Origin: CAYJLF01 sp964371055
GTDB taxonomy: Bacteria; Eisenbacteria; RBG-16-71-46; CAIMUX01
Direction: 5' to 3'
DNA length: 64,000 bases
Assembly (NCBI GenBank): GCA_964371055.1
Contig: CAYJLF010000012.1
Location: 1-64,000, forward strand
The notes beneath the pieces were generated by a model. That model was not told the origin of the DNA and ran no database searches. It saw nothing but the letters and a program-made list of their open reading frames with translations. Both the position numbers and the translations under genes were made by a program. This document shows, in pieces, positions 51,781 to 61,093 of this stretch. Within the stretch, counting starts at the first letter, position 1; every line of letters starts with the position of its first letter.

Positions 51781-53291
51781 CGCCGGAGATCGAGGAGACA
51801 TCGCAACGCCTGACGGCGCTGGAACGGGAGATTGCCGAGCGGGATCAGACGATCGCGCGGCTCGAGAAGATCCGGCGCGCGCTGATCGAGCGCTCTGTTC
51901 GTTCCGGCGGAGGCGAACTCCGCGGTTACGGGCTCCTGGAGAACCAGGTGGTGCTGTTCGAGCAGGTCCGGCGCCGCACGCGCGAGCTGGAGGAGTTGAG
52001 CGCCAAGCTGCTGGCGGCCAAGGAAGAGGCGGAGGCGGCCGCGCGCGTCCGAACCACTTTCCTGACCACCATGAGCCACGAGATCCGGACGCCTCTCAAC
52101 GGGATCCTGGGAATGGCGGCGCTTCTGGCCGGCACCGAGCTGAATGCGGAGCAGGCGGAGTACGCCCGGACCATCCGGATCTGCGGCAGTTCCCTGCTCG
52201 ACCTGATCAACAACATCCTCGATTTCTCCAAGCTGGAAAGCCGCGGATTGGAGCGTGAATCTCTCGTCTTCGACCCGCGCGACCTGATCGACAACGTCGG
52301 CGTGATGGTAGCGGACCGCATCCAGAGCAAGGGACTCACCTTCGTTCCGCGGATCGGCGATGGGGTGCCGGCGAGCGTGGTCGGTGATCCCGGACGGTTG
52401 CGACAGGTGCTGCTCAACCTGGTCGGCAACGCCGTGAAGTTCACCGAGTCGGGATCGATCACCGTCGACGTCGAAGCGGTGATCAATGCGACTCCCCGCC
52501 TCGCCTTTCGTGTCACGGACAGCGGAGTCGGCATCTCCAACGACGTCGCGGCCCGTCTCTTCCAGCCGTTCGTGCAGGCGGATCCGTCCACCACGCGCAA
52601 GTTCGGCGGGAGCGGACTGGGGCTGGCGATCTGCCGCCAGATCGTCGAGCGTCTCGGCGGCGAGATCGGGCTCGACAGCGTCGAGGGTCTCGGCAGCGCC
52701 TTCTGGTTCTGGGTGCCGGTAGAACTGGTGGATCGTGCGGACTCCGCCCGGGCGGAGCGTTCCGATCGCGAGGCTCCTTGCACGGAGGCTTCGGCGCGGA
52801 CCGCCGGTAAGAGGACTTCCGCGGAGGGAGCGGAGAGGGTGGTCCTCCCCTGTCGCGCGCTTCTGGTGGAGGACAACATCGTCAACCAGAAGGTCGCCGT
52901 GGCGTTGCTGCGCCGGCTCGGAGCCGAGGTCGACGTCGCGGCGAACGGATTGCAGGCGGTCGAGGCGTGCCGGCAGGGCGCCTACGACATCGTCTTCATG
53001 GACTGCCAGATGCCGGTGATGGACGGCTACGAGGCGGCGGCCACGATCCGCCGCGAAGAGGCCGGTCGGTCCGGAGGGGTACGACTGCCGATCATCGCGC
53101 TTACCGCTCATGCCATGCCCGGTGACCGCCAGAAGTGCGTCGACGCGGGGATGGATGACTACGTCACCAAGCCGGTGTCGTCCGAGGACCTCGTGGCCGC
53201 ACTGGAGACGTGGGCTCGCCGCTGCTGCCGTTCAGACCCCGCGGGGCCCGAAGAGCCCCCGGGGAGTGCCCGGGAGGCCCTGCGACGGTGA
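51777..53291 (+). CDS. Hybrid histidine kinase with receiver domain
   Basis: A product of 504 residues. An N-terminal coiled coil (about 8-90) replaces a membrane sensor; the phosphorylated His101 lies in TMSHEIRTPLNG. N-box VLLNLVGNAVKFT, G1 DSGVGIS and G2 GGSGLGLAI are present. A linker leads to a receiver domain with LVEDN and the phospho-Asp in MDCQMPVMDGYEA. No output domain. Start TTG 51777 overlaps the FIST stop (TTGA), with GAGGAG five bases before it. It takes its signal from the FIST protein; the final regulator is elsewhere. Confidence 0.92.
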   Translation: MTPEIEETSQRLTALEREIAERDQTIARLEKIRRALIERSVRSGGGELRGYGLLENQVVLFEQVRRRTRELEELSAKLLAAKEEAEAAARVRTTFLTTMSHEIRTPLNGILGMAALLAGTELNAEQAEYARTIRICGSSLLDLINNILDFSKLESRGLERESLVFDPRDLIDNVGVMVADRIQSKGLTFVPRIGDGVPASVVGDPGRLRQVLLNLVGNAVKFTESGSITVDVEAVINATPRLAFRVTDSGVGISNDVAARLFQPFVQADPSTTRKFGGSGLGLAICRQIVERLGGEIGLDSVEGLGSAFWFWVPVELVDRADSARAERSDREAPCTEASARTAGKRTSAEGAERVVLPCRALLVEDNIVNQKVAVALLRRLGAEVDVAANGLQAVEACRQGAYDIVFMDCQMPVMDGYEAAATIRREEAGRSGGVRLPIIALTAHAMPGDRQKCVDAGMDDYVTKPVSSEDLVAALETWARRCCRSDPAGPEEPPGSAREALRR

Positions 53292-54194
53292 TCACGGCCC
53301 GCTCTTGCGGGTCGAGAAGGTCCCGGCGATCCCGGCGAAGACGAAGAGCGTGCCGGCCAGGGTCCAGCCCGAGATCGTCTCCCCCAGGATGAGCCACCCG
53401 AGCAGAACCGCAATGATCGGGTTTGCATAGCTGTAGGTCGCGACGACCCGCGTCGGCAGGAGCCGCAACGCGCGCAGGAAAGATGTGAACGCCAGGATCG
53501 AGCCGGCGGCGACGAGGTAGCCCCAGGCCGCCCAGGCCTCTCCCGTGGGACGGGGCACCGGCTCGCGGAGCAGGAGCGCGACCACGACGAACCCCGCCGC
53601 GCCGATCAACTGCTGCCACCCCGCGCTGGCCGTCGGTGAGAGCGCCACCGGCCGGCGCGTCTGGAGGATCGAGCCGATTCCCCACCAGAGGGGGGCCAGG
53701 ATCAGGGCCACGACCGCGAGGAGATCGGCCCGCACTCCGCTCCGCAGCACCGGCCAGCTGAGGAGGAAGAGCCCGAGGAATCCGACCGCCAGCCACAGCA
53801 GCAGGCGGACCGCCGGCGCGCGCCGATCCCACGCGGCCTCGATGAGGGCGACCCACATCGGCATGGTGCCGACCAAGAGCGCGGCGTAGCCCGAGTCGGC
53901 GCGCTGCTCCGCCCAATTGACCAGACCGTTCCCGCCGATCCACATGAGGAGAGCGGAGGGAACGAGCACCCTCCAATCCGCCCGCGTCGGCCGGATGCGC
54001 CCGCCGCGCGCCACGTTCCAGGCCAGCAGCAGGATCGCCGCCGCCAGGGTTCGTGACGCGCCGAGGTAGAACGGCGGGAAGCCTGCCCCCTCGCGGACCG
54101 CGACCCGGATCGCGAGGTAGGTGCTCCCCCACGCGACATAGACCACGAAGAGGTGGGCCAGGCCGGCTCGCGAGAGCGGCGGGTGATCGCGCAT
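53292..54194 (-). CDS. EamA-family (DMT) transporter
   Basis: A product of 300 residues with ten membrane helices in two EamA repeats. First-helix WGSTYLAIRVAV and second-repeat PTRVVATYSYANPIIAVLLGW are typical of RhaT/YedA-type exporters of metabolites or amino acids. ATG 54194 has AAGGAG ten bases upstream. It ends directly against the kinase stop (convergent) and diverges from uvrB. Confidence 0.88.
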   Translation of the reverse strand: MRDHPPLSRAGLAHLFVVYVAWGSTYLAIRVAVREGAGFPPFYLGASRTLAAAILLLAWNVARGGRIRPTRADWRVLVPSALLMWIGGNGLVNWAEQRADSGYAALLVGTMPMWVALIEAAWDRRAPAVRLLLWLAVGFLGLFLLSWPVLRSGVRADLLAVVALILAPLWWGIGSILQTRRPVALSPTASAGWQQLIGAAGFVVVALLLREPVPRPTGEAWAAWGYLVAAGSILAFTSFLRALRLLPTRVVATYSYANPIIAVLLGWLILGETISGWTLAGTLFVFAGIAGTFSTRKSGP

Positions 54195-54329
54195 GGAATG
54201 AGGGCTCCTTCCGTCTGGGGATCCTGCGAGCGGAACGACCGAGGGTAGCGCAGCGGGGGACGGACGACCAGCGGACGATCCATGGGGACGGGCACGCCTG
54301 GCCCCGTCGGCCGGCGCATCCCGGGCCGT

Positions 54330-54358
54330 TTGGCGGCCCGGTCCGCTCGTGCTACCAT
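54330..54358 (+). promoter_or_regulatory. Promoter of uvrB with leaderless geometry
   Basis: TTGGCG (54330-54335), a 17-base spacer, and TACCAT (54353-54358). ATG 54367 is only nine bases after the -10, so transcription would begin at or next to the start codon. Confidence 0.6.
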
Positions 54359-54366
54359 CCCCTCCC

Positions 54367-56346
54367 ATGCAGTTCCGACTCGTCTCAAAATACCAGCCGA
54401 CCGGGGACCAGCCGCATGCCATCGAGGAGCTCGTCGCCGGCCTCGAACGCGGAGATCCCCACCAGGTCCTGCTCGGCGTCACCGGCAGCGGGAAGACCTT
54501 CACCCTCGCCAACGTGATCGCGCGGGTCCAGCGTCCCACCCTCATCCTGTCGCACAACAAGACGCTGGCGGCGCAGCTCTACGGTGAGTTCAAGAGCTAC
54601 TTCCCCGACAACGCGGTGGGCTACTTCGTGAGCTACTACGACTACTACCAGCCCGAGGCGTACGTTCCGCAGACCGACACCTACATCGAGAAGGACGCCT
54701 CGATCAACGAGAACATCGACCGGCTGCGCCTGGAGGCGACGAGTCACCTCCTGAGCCGGCGGGACGTCATCATCGTGGCCTCGGTCTCGTGCATCTACGG
54801 CCTCGGCACGCCCGAGGACTTCCGCCAGCAGATGCTGCACCTCGAGTCGGGCCAGCTCATCCCCCGCGAGGAGATCCTGGAGAAGCTGGTCTCGATTCAA
54901 TACCAGCGCAACGACCTCGAGTTCAAGCGAGGCGTCTTCCGGGTGCGGGGGGACGTCATCGACATCTTCCCCTCCCACAGCGAGGAGGCGTTCCGCATCG
55001 AGCTCTTCGGGGACGAGATCGATCGGATCCGCGTCCTCGATCCGGTGACGATGCAGGTCAAGCGGGATCAGGAGAAGATGGTCGCCTTTCCCACGACCCA
55101 CTTCTCGACGCCGCAGCAGAGGCTCATCGCCGCGCTCGACGGGATCGACGAGGAGCTGCGCCAGCGGCTGGAGGAGCTGACGGCGCAGAACAAGCTGCTC
55201 GAGGCGCAGCGACTGCGGATGCGGGTCCGCTATGACCTCGAGATGCTGCGGGAGGCCGGCTTCTGCCCGGGGATCGAGAACTACTCCCGACACCTGGCGG
55301 GGCGTCTCCCGGGAGAGCGGCCGAGCTGCCTGCTCGACTACTTCCCGAAAGACTTCCTGATGGTGCTGGACGAGAGTCACGTCACCGTGTCTCAGGTCGG
55401 CGGGATGTACGAGGGGGATCGTTCGCGCAAGCAGAACCTGGTCGATTTCGGATTCCGCCTCCCGTCGGCGCTCGACAACCGGCCCCTCAAGTTCCCCGAG
55501 TTCGAGCGGATGCTGAACCAGGTCATCTATGTTTCCGCGACGCCGGCCGATTTCGAGCTCGCGAAGACCGCCGGCGTCGTGGTCGAGCAGGTGATCCGCC
55601 CGACCGGGCTGGTCGATCCCGCGGTCGACGTCCGTCCGACCGGAAGCCAGATCGACGACCTCCTCGAGGAGATCCGCATCCGCGTGACGCGTCAGGAGCG
55701 GACCCTGGTCACCACGCTGACCAAGAGAATGGCGGAGGATCTGACCGACTATCTCGTCGAGGCGGGGGTGCGGGTCCGTTACATCCACTCCGACGTCGAC
55801 GCGATCGAGCGGATGGAGATCCTGCGCGGGCTGCGGCTGGGAAAGTTCGACGTGCTGGTCGGCATCAACCTCCTGCGGGAGGGACTCGACCTGCCCGAGG
55901 TGTCGCTCGTCGCCATCCTCGACGCCGACAAGGAGGGGTTCCTCCGCAGCGAGCGCAGCCTCATCCAGACCGCCGGGCGGGCCGCGCGCAACGCCCTCGG
56001 CTCGGTGATCCTCTATGCCGACACCGTGACCGGCAGCATGGAACGGGCGATCGCGGAGATGAACCGGCGCCGCGAGAAGCAGGCGGCCTACAACGCCGAA
56101 CATGGCATCACCCCGCGCACCGTCCTGAAGTCGGTCGAGGAGATCCTCCAGGCGACCGCGGTCGCGGATGCGATCCAGGGGCAAGAACAGCCGGTTTTCG
56201 AACTGCCGCCCGACCCGGGATCGCTCGGGAAGGAGAAGTACATCGAGCTTTTGATCCGCGAGATGAAGGCGGCGGCCGAAGCGCTGGAGTACGAGCGTGC
56301 CGCCTCGATCCGGGATCGGATCCTGGAACTCAAAGGGGAGATCTGA
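54367..56346 (+). CDS. uvrB: Excinuclease ABC subunit B
   Basis: A product of 659 residues, the usual length. Walker A GVTGSGKTFT, the beta-hairpin region VSYYDYYQPEAYVP, helicase motifs LDESHVTVSQVGG and VSATPADFE, QTAGRAARN, and a C-terminal UvrC-binding UVR domain (IRDRILELKGEI). It verifies damage in nucleotide excision repair with UvrA and UvrC. The alternative GTG 54349 lies inside the promoter, and no ribosome site precedes ATG 54367. Confidence 0.97.
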   Translation: MQFRLVSKYQPTGDQPHAIEELVAGLERGDPHQVLLGVTGSGKTFTLANVIARVQRPTLILSHNKTLAAQLYGEFKSYFPDNAVGYFVSYYDYYQPEAYVPQTDTYIEKDASINENIDRLRLEATSHLLSRRDVIIVASVSCIYGLGTPEDFRQQMLHLESGQLIPREEILEKLVSIQYQRNDLEFKRGVFRVRGDVIDIFPSHSEEAFRIELFGDEIDRIRVLDPVTMQVKRDQEKMVAFPTTHFSTPQQRLIAALDGIDEELRQRLEELTAQNKLLEAQRLRMRVRYDLEMLREAGFCPGIENYSRHLAGRLPGERPSCLLDYFPKDFLMVLDESHVTVSQVGGMYEGDRSRKQNLVDFGFRLPSALDNRPLKFPEFERMLNQVIYVSATPADFELAKTAGVVVEQVIRPTGLVDPAVDVRPTGSQIDDLLEEIRIRVTRQERTLVTTLTKRMAEDLTDYLVEAGVRVRYIHSDVDAIERMEILRGLRLGKFDVLVGINLLREGLDLPEVSLVAILDADKEGFLRSERSLIQTAGRAARNALGSVILYADTVTGSMERAIAEMNRRREKQAAYNAEHGITPRTVLKSVEEILQATAVADAIQGQEQPVFELPPDPGSLGKEKYIELLIREMKAAAEALEYERAASIRDRILELKGEI

Positions 56347-56380
56347 GGGGGCTGCGGCCCCTCGGCGGAAGGGAGGAACC

Positions 56381-57607
56381 GTGCGCAAGAGCGAGCGGCT
56401 GCGTCCGGGCCGAAGTGGGTGGCGACCGGCGCGGGTCATCGGAATCATCGTCCTCGGCTTCGCGCTCGTGTCGTGCGCCGATGATCCCGTGACCAGGGCT
56501 CCGCTCGATCCGCCGGTTTGCGGCATCAGCGCGGACGCGCTCGATTTCGGCGCCCTGGCCGTCGGCGACTCCAGCGACCTCTCGTTTCGCATCACCAACA
56601 CCGGGACCGGCACGCTGTCCGGCGTCGTCGCCTCGAGCTGTCGCGAGTTTCTGCTCCCGCAAGGATCGGGATCGTTCTCGCTCGGTCCCGACCAGAGCCA
56701 CGAGGTGACGGTCCGCTTCCGGCCCGAGGGGACGGGACCTCGGAGCTGCACCGTGACGCTCGGCCATACGACCTGCGCCCAGGTCCATTGCTTCGGCGAG
56801 GGGGACGCGATCGGGCCGGTGCCCGCCGGGTTCGTCCGGATCGACGCCGGCGCTTTCGTGATGGGGAGCCCCGTCGACGAGCCCGGACGGGACTCCTCCG
56901 AAGTCGGGCACCGGGTGACCCTGAGCCGCCCGTTCGAGATCTGCGATCACGAGGTCACCCAGGCGGAGTGGCAGGAGGTGATGGGTTGGAATGACTCGGC
57001 CTTCCGGGGCGGGCGGCGGCCGGTCGAGACCCTCTCCTGGTACGACGCGATCGACTACTGCAACCGGAGGTCGTTGCGGGACGGGCGCACCCCGGCTTAC
57101 GTCATCGCGATCGACGGCGCCGCGCGACTGGACGGTGGCCTACGGCGCGCGACCGTGGGCTGGAACCGCGAGGCCGACGGCTATCGGCTCCCCACCGAGG
57201 CGGAGTGGGAGTACGTCTGCCGCGCCGGCACCGCGAGCGCCTTCTTCAATGGTCCGATCACGGCGTCGGAGGACCGCTGCGAGCAGGATCCCGGCCTCGA
57301 AGGTGCCGGGTGGTACTGCGCCAACGCGGGCGTCGCCACCCATCCGGTGAAGGAGGCGCAGGCGAACCCGTGGCAACTCCACGACCTCCACGGCAATGTC
57401 GCGGAGTGGTGCTGGGACGGGTGGCAGGAGCTCGACTCGGCCGCCGTGGCCGACCCCGCCGGGGCCGACTCCTCGGAGTACCGCGTCCACCGGGGTGGAC
57501 ACTGGCTGAGCTCCGCGGCCCGCTGTCGATCGGCGGCCCGCGGCCGCGCCGTCCTCTCCCAGGCCAGCGCGCAGATCGGCCTCCGGGTGGTTCGCGGCGT
57601 GAACTGA
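56381..57607 (+). CDS. Lipoprotein with Ig-like and SUMF1 (formylglycine-enzyme-like) domains
   Basis: A product of 408 residues. Lipobox ALVSCADD. Residues about 50-140 form an Ig/ASPM-like domain (LDFGALAVGDSSDLSFRITN ... VRFRPEG). From about 150 a SUMF1/FGE-sulfatase domain: GAFVMGSPVDEPGRD, EVTQAEWQEVMGWN, YRLPTEAEWEYVCRAG, LHDLHGNVAEWCWDGW and a final RGGHW...LRVVRG. True formylglycine-generating enzymes need particular Cys residues for copper; they are not evident, so a structural or binding role is likely. GTG 56381 follows GGGAGG; 34 bases after uvrB. Confidence 0.82.
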   Translation: MRKSERLRPGRSGWRPARVIGIIVLGFALVSCADDPVTRAPLDPPVCGISADALDFGALAVGDSSDLSFRITNTGTGTLSGVVASSCREFLLPQGSGSFSLGPDQSHEVTVRFRPEGTGPRSCTVTLGHTTCAQVHCFGEGDAIGPVPAGFVRIDAGAFVMGSPVDEPGRDSSEVGHRVTLSRPFEICDHEVTQAEWQEVMGWNDSAFRGGRRPVETLSWYDAIDYCNRRSLRDGRTPAYVIAIDGAARLDGGLRRATVGWNREADGYRLPTEAEWEYVCRAGTASAFFNGPITASEDRCEQDPGLEGAGWYCANAGVATHPVKEAQANPWQLHDLHGNVAEWCWDGWQELDSAAVADPAGADSSEYRVHRGGHWLSSAARCRSAARGRAVLSQASAQIGLRVVRGVN

Positions 57608-57637
57608 CGCGCCCGGCTTCGGCCTGCGCCTCGCGAC

Positions 57638-57665
57638 TTGCACGCCGCGCCCCCTCTGCTAGACT
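57638..57665 (+). promoter_or_regulatory. Promoter for second SUMF1 lipoprotein
   Basis: TTGCAC (57638-57643), a 16-base spacer, and TAGACT (57660-57665), about 120 bases before ATG 57788. Confidence 0.5.
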
Positions 57666-57787
57666 CCACGTTCGGGTGGGCCGGGGTCCCGGCGAGCCGT
57701 CCGGCGAGGGCCGGGCGGGACCGACGGGGAGGCCGGAACCCGGCAGGCGCCGAGCGCCCGCCGGATGGACGATGGAGTGAGGTGACG

Positions 57788-58693
57788 ATGGCTTGGATCT
57801 CACGCGCGGGTTTCTGGCGCCTCGCCGCGCCTTCGCTGCTTGCTTGTTTCTTGCTGATCGGCGGCTGCGACGATGATGCCGACGACGATTCGACCGTGTA
57901 CGGGCCGCTTCCGGAGCCGGGGTTTGTGCTGATCGAACCCGGAACCTTCATGATGGGAAGCCCCGAGAGAGAGCTGGGTCGGGCGGAAGACGAGATCCTG
58001 CACGAGGTGACGCTGACCAATGGCTTCTACCTCTGCGACCACGAGGTGACCCAGTCGGAATGGCACGCCGTGATGGGCTGGAACAACGCGTACTTCCGCG
58101 GCAGCGACCTGCCGGTCGAACAGGTGACCTGGTTCGACGCGGTCGCCTACTGCAACGCGCGTTCGGTCCGCGAGGGACTGGTCCCGGCCTACACCATCGC
58201 GGCGCCGCTGAACTACCTGGGTGATCATCTTCTCTCGGCGGTCGTGACGTGGGATACGACGGCGACCGGCTATCGCCTCCCCACCGAGGCGGAGTGGGAG
58301 TATGCCTGCCGCGCCGGGACGACGACGGCGTTCAGCAATGGACCGATCTCCGTCCTCTATTGCGAGCCGGATCCGAGCCTCACCGAGGTCGGCTGGTACT
58401 GCTACAACTCCCTCGGACAGACGCGGGAGATCATGGGCAAGCAGCCGAACGACTGGGGGCTCTACGACATGCACGGCAACGTCTCGGAGTGGTGCTGGGA
58501 TGCCTACGAGAAGATCCTCGGCTTCGCCCCGGTCACCAATCCGATGGGCCACCCGACCAACGTCGGTCGCGTGCGAAGGGGCGGCGGATGGTATCGCCTG
58601 GCGCCGAACTGCCGCGCGGCCGAGCGGGTGACGATCCTGCCGGGAAACCGTTTCTACGACATGGGCCTCCGGGTGGCACGGACACGCTTCTAG
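57788..58693 (+). CDS. SUMF1-domain lipoprotein, paralogue
   Basis: A product of 301 residues. Lipobox LLIGGCDDD. It lacks the Ig-like domain of its neighbour and goes straight to the SUMF1 domain: GTFMMGSPERELGR, EVTQSEWHAVMGWN, YRLPTEAEWEYACRAG, LYDMHGNVSEWCWDAY and RRGGGWYR. Same reservations on catalysis. ATG 57788 has GAGG five bases upstream. Probably a tandem duplicate of the previous gene with its own promoter. Confidence 0.82.
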   Translation: MAWISRAGFWRLAAPSLLACFLLIGGCDDDADDDSTVYGPLPEPGFVLIEPGTFMMGSPERELGRAEDEILHEVTLTNGFYLCDHEVTQSEWHAVMGWNNAYFRGSDLPVEQVTWFDAVAYCNARSVREGLVPAYTIAAPLNYLGDHLLSAVVTWDTTATGYRLPTEAEWEYACRAGTTTAFSNGPISVLYCEPDPSLTEVGWYCYNSLGQTREIMGKQPNDWGLYDMHGNVSEWCWDAYEKILGFAPVTNPMGHPTNVGRVRRGGGWYRLAPNCRAAERVTILPGNRFYDMGLRVARTRF

Positions 58694-58781
58694 TCAGTCA
58701 ACCGGGACAGACGCATCGATCTCGAGACCCGGTGCTGCGGGGATGCCGCGGGCCGGGTCCCGTGGTTGAAGAGGGACAGGC

Positions 58782-59759
58782 ATGACCATGCAGCCGACCA
58801 CAGACGGCTCCGAGGCGGCGGCGGGGGTGATCCGCTCGATCGTGGCCCTGGCCCTGGCGGAGGACGTCGGGCCCGGCGATGCCACGACGCGTGCCGCGAT
58901 CCCCCCCGGGCTCCTCGCGACGGCACGGATCGAGTCCCGTCAGGAGGGGATCCTCTCGGGTCTGGACGCGGCGAGGGAGACGGCGCGTCAGGTCGATCCC
59001 ACGGTGCGGTTCGAGGCGAAGCGGACGGATGGCGAGCGTGTCCTGCCCGGCGAGACGATCGCGGAGCTCCGCGGCGTCGCCGGGAGCCTCCTGACGATGG
59101 AACGGGTGGTCGTCAACTTCCTGCAGCACTTCTCCGGCATCGCGTCTTTGACCGGCCGCTTCGTCTCGGCCGTGGAGGGCACCGGCGTGGCGATCGCCGA
59201 CACGCGCAAGACGACGCCGGGGCTTCGCTTCCTCGAGAAGGCGGCCGTGCGCCATGGCGGGGGGGTCAACCACCGCTTCGGCCTCTACGACGCCTGCATG
59301 ATCAAGGACAATCACATCATCGCATCCGGCGGGATCACCCCGGCGGTCGAGCGAGTGCGCCGAGCGTTCTACGAAGCCGGTCGCGGGCTCTGGCTCACGG
59401 TCGAGGCGCGGACCCTGTCCGAGGCGGAGGAAGCGGCGCGGCTGGGCGTCGACCAGATCCTGCTCGACAACATGGACGCAGAGTTGATTGGCGCATCTGT
59501 CGCCGCGATCCGGGCGGTAGAGGAGGGGATGGCCGCCTGGGCCCGCAAGAGCGGAGCCGAGCCTGCACTCCACCGCGCCCGCATCGAGGTCTCCGGCGGC
59601 GTCACGCTCGAGACGATCCGGCAGAAGGCGCGGCCGGGAGTCGATTGGGTCTCCGTCGGGGCGTTGACCCACTCCGCTCCGGCGCTCGACATCGCGATGG
59701 AGATCAGTCTCGAGGCGGAGCCGGCCACCCCTGCCGTCCCCGAGCCGGCGAAGGACTGA
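58782..59759 (+). CDS. nadC: Nicotinate-nucleotide pyrophosphorylase
   Basis: A product of 325 residues. QPRTase motifs: EDVGPGDATT, NFLQHFSGIAS, ADTRKTTPGLR, the GGGVNHRFGLYD block, MIKDNHI, and SGGVTLETI with SVGALTHS. It makes nicotinate mononucleotide from quinolinate in NAD synthesis. Start ATG 58782 (58788 possible). First of the operon nadC-birA-nrdR-ftsY. No nadA or nadB is nearby. Confidence 0.95.
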   Translation: MTMQPTTDGSEAAAGVIRSIVALALAEDVGPGDATTRAAIPPGLLATARIESRQEGILSGLDAARETARQVDPTVRFEAKRTDGERVLPGETIAELRGVAGSLLTMERVVVNFLQHFSGIASLTGRFVSAVEGTGVAIADTRKTTPGLRFLEKAAVRHGGGVNHRFGLYDACMIKDNHIIASGGITPAVERVRRAFYEAGRGLWLTVEARTLSEAEEAARLGVDQILLDNMDAELIGASVAAIRAVEEGMAAWARKSGAEPALHRARIEVSGGVTLETIRQKARPGVDWVSVGALTHSAPALDIAMEISLEAEPATPAVPEPAKD

Positions 59760-59774
59760 GGCGAGAGAACCGCC

Positions 59775-60608
59775 GTGGGCCACCTGCTCCTTCGTCTCGA
59801 CCCCGCGGCTTGGATCGATGCCTGCCCGAGCACGCAGGAGATCGGCCGCCGCCGGGCCATCGAGGGGGCGCCGGAGGGAACGGCGGTGATCGCGCGCACG
59901 CAGACCGCCGGGCGTGGACGGGATGGACGTCGGTGGCACTCCGCGCCGGGCCTTGGTCTCTGGCTCAGCTTCCTGCTCCGGCCGACGGCTGATCCGGCGG
60001 ACTGGCCGGCCCTGACGGCGTTGACCGCGCTGGCGGCCGCCGAGGCCGGGGAGGAGTTGATGAAGGCCTCTTCCTGGCACGCTGCTATCAAGTGGCCAAA
60101 CGACATCTGGGGCCGTTACGGCAAAATCGGTGGGATCCTGGCGGAGACCGCGGGGGGCGGCCTCGTCGTCGGCCTCGGTCTGAACCTCGCGCACGCATCG
60201 GAGGACTTCCCGCCCGAAGTGCGGCGAACCGCTTCGTCCCTCCGCCTGGAAGGAGCGGATCCAGCCCCGGCACCGGAGGAGGCCGCCCTCGCGTTCAACC
60301 GCTGTGTGACGCTGGCGTATCGGCGTTTCCAGAGTGGCGACCGGTCGTTCCTGCGGGACGGACTGCGCGAGCGGTTCTTTCTCCGGGGGGCCCGAGTGCG
60401 GGTCGGTTGGCGTAAGTCGGAGGAGACCGCCTCCACGGAGGTCCTGGCCGAGGGGGAGGCGGTGGACGTCGGCGCGGCGGGGGAGTTGGTCCTCGAAGCG
60501 GCCGGCATCCGGAAGAGCGTCTCGAGCGGCGAGGTGGTCTCGTGGGAGTTCCCGCCGCGCGCCGGTGGAGAGTCGACCATTCCCGAGTCGACGGAGGGTG
60601 AGAGATGA
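59775..60608 (+). CDS. birA: Biotin-acetyl-CoA-carboxylase ligase
   Basis: A product of 277 residues. GRGRDGRRWHS (biotin/ATP loop), AIKWPNDIW, KIGGILAE and VVGLGLNLA are all present. There is no N-terminal helix-turn-helix, so it is a group I ligase without repressor function. GTG 59775 lies 15 bases after nadC; the last four bases overlap the nrdR start. Confidence 0.93.
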   Translation: MGHLLLRLDPAAWIDACPSTQEIGRRRAIEGAPEGTAVIARTQTAGRGRDGRRWHSAPGLGLWLSFLLRPTADPADWPALTALTALAAAEAGEELMKASSWHAAIKWPNDIWGRYGKIGGILAETAGGGLVVGLGLNLAHASEDFPPEVRRTASSLRLEGADPAPAPEEAALAFNRCVTLAYRRFQSGDRSFLRDGLRERFFLRGARVRVGWRKSEETASTEVLAEGEAVDVGAAGELVLEAAGIRKSVSSGEVVSWEFPPRAGGESTIPESTEGER

Positions 60609-61093
60609 GGTGTCCGAACTGCGGGCACGATGAGGATCGCGTGCTCGACACCCGCCCGGTGCGGGATGGCTTGGCGATCCGGCGGCGGCGTGAGTGCGCT
60701 CAGTGCCAGCACCGCTACACGACGTACGAGTACATCGAGAAGGGAAACTTCTCCGTGGTGAAGAAGGACGGCCGCCGCGAGCCGTTTCAAAGGGAGAAGC
60801 TGCTGGCCGGGCTGGCGCGCGCGTGCGAGAAGAGGCCGATCTCGACCACGCAGATCGACGAGATCGCGGAGCGGATCGAAGCCGACCTCGTTCGTCTGGG
60901 ACGCGCCGAGGTGCGGACCTCCGACATCGGCGAACGGGTCATGGAAGCGCTGCGGGCGCTCGACCCGGTGGCCTATGTCCGCTTCGCCTCGGTCTACCTC
61001 AACTTCACCGATATTCGCGAATTTCAGGAGACGATCCGTCAGCTCCACGAGGCCCAGGCGGCGCGGGAGCGGCAGTGGAGAGAGACACCGTGA
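60605..61093 (+). CDS. nrdR: Ribonucleotide-reductase repressor NrdR
   Basis: A product of 162 residues. Zinc ribbon MRCPNCG ... CAQCQHRYTTYE (four Cys), IRRRREC, and an ATP-cone domain (VVKKDGRREPFQREKLLAGL). It represses nrd genes when dATP is high. Overlaps birA (ATGA) and ftsY (GTGA). Confidence 0.96.
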   Translation: MRCPNCGHDEDRVLDTRPVRDGLAIRRRRECAQCQHRYTTYEYIEKGNFSVVKKDGRREPFQREKLLAGLARACEKRPISTTQIDEIAERIEADLVRLGRAEVRTSDIGERVMEALRALDPVAYVRFASVYLNFTDIREFQETIRQLHEAQAARERQWRETP

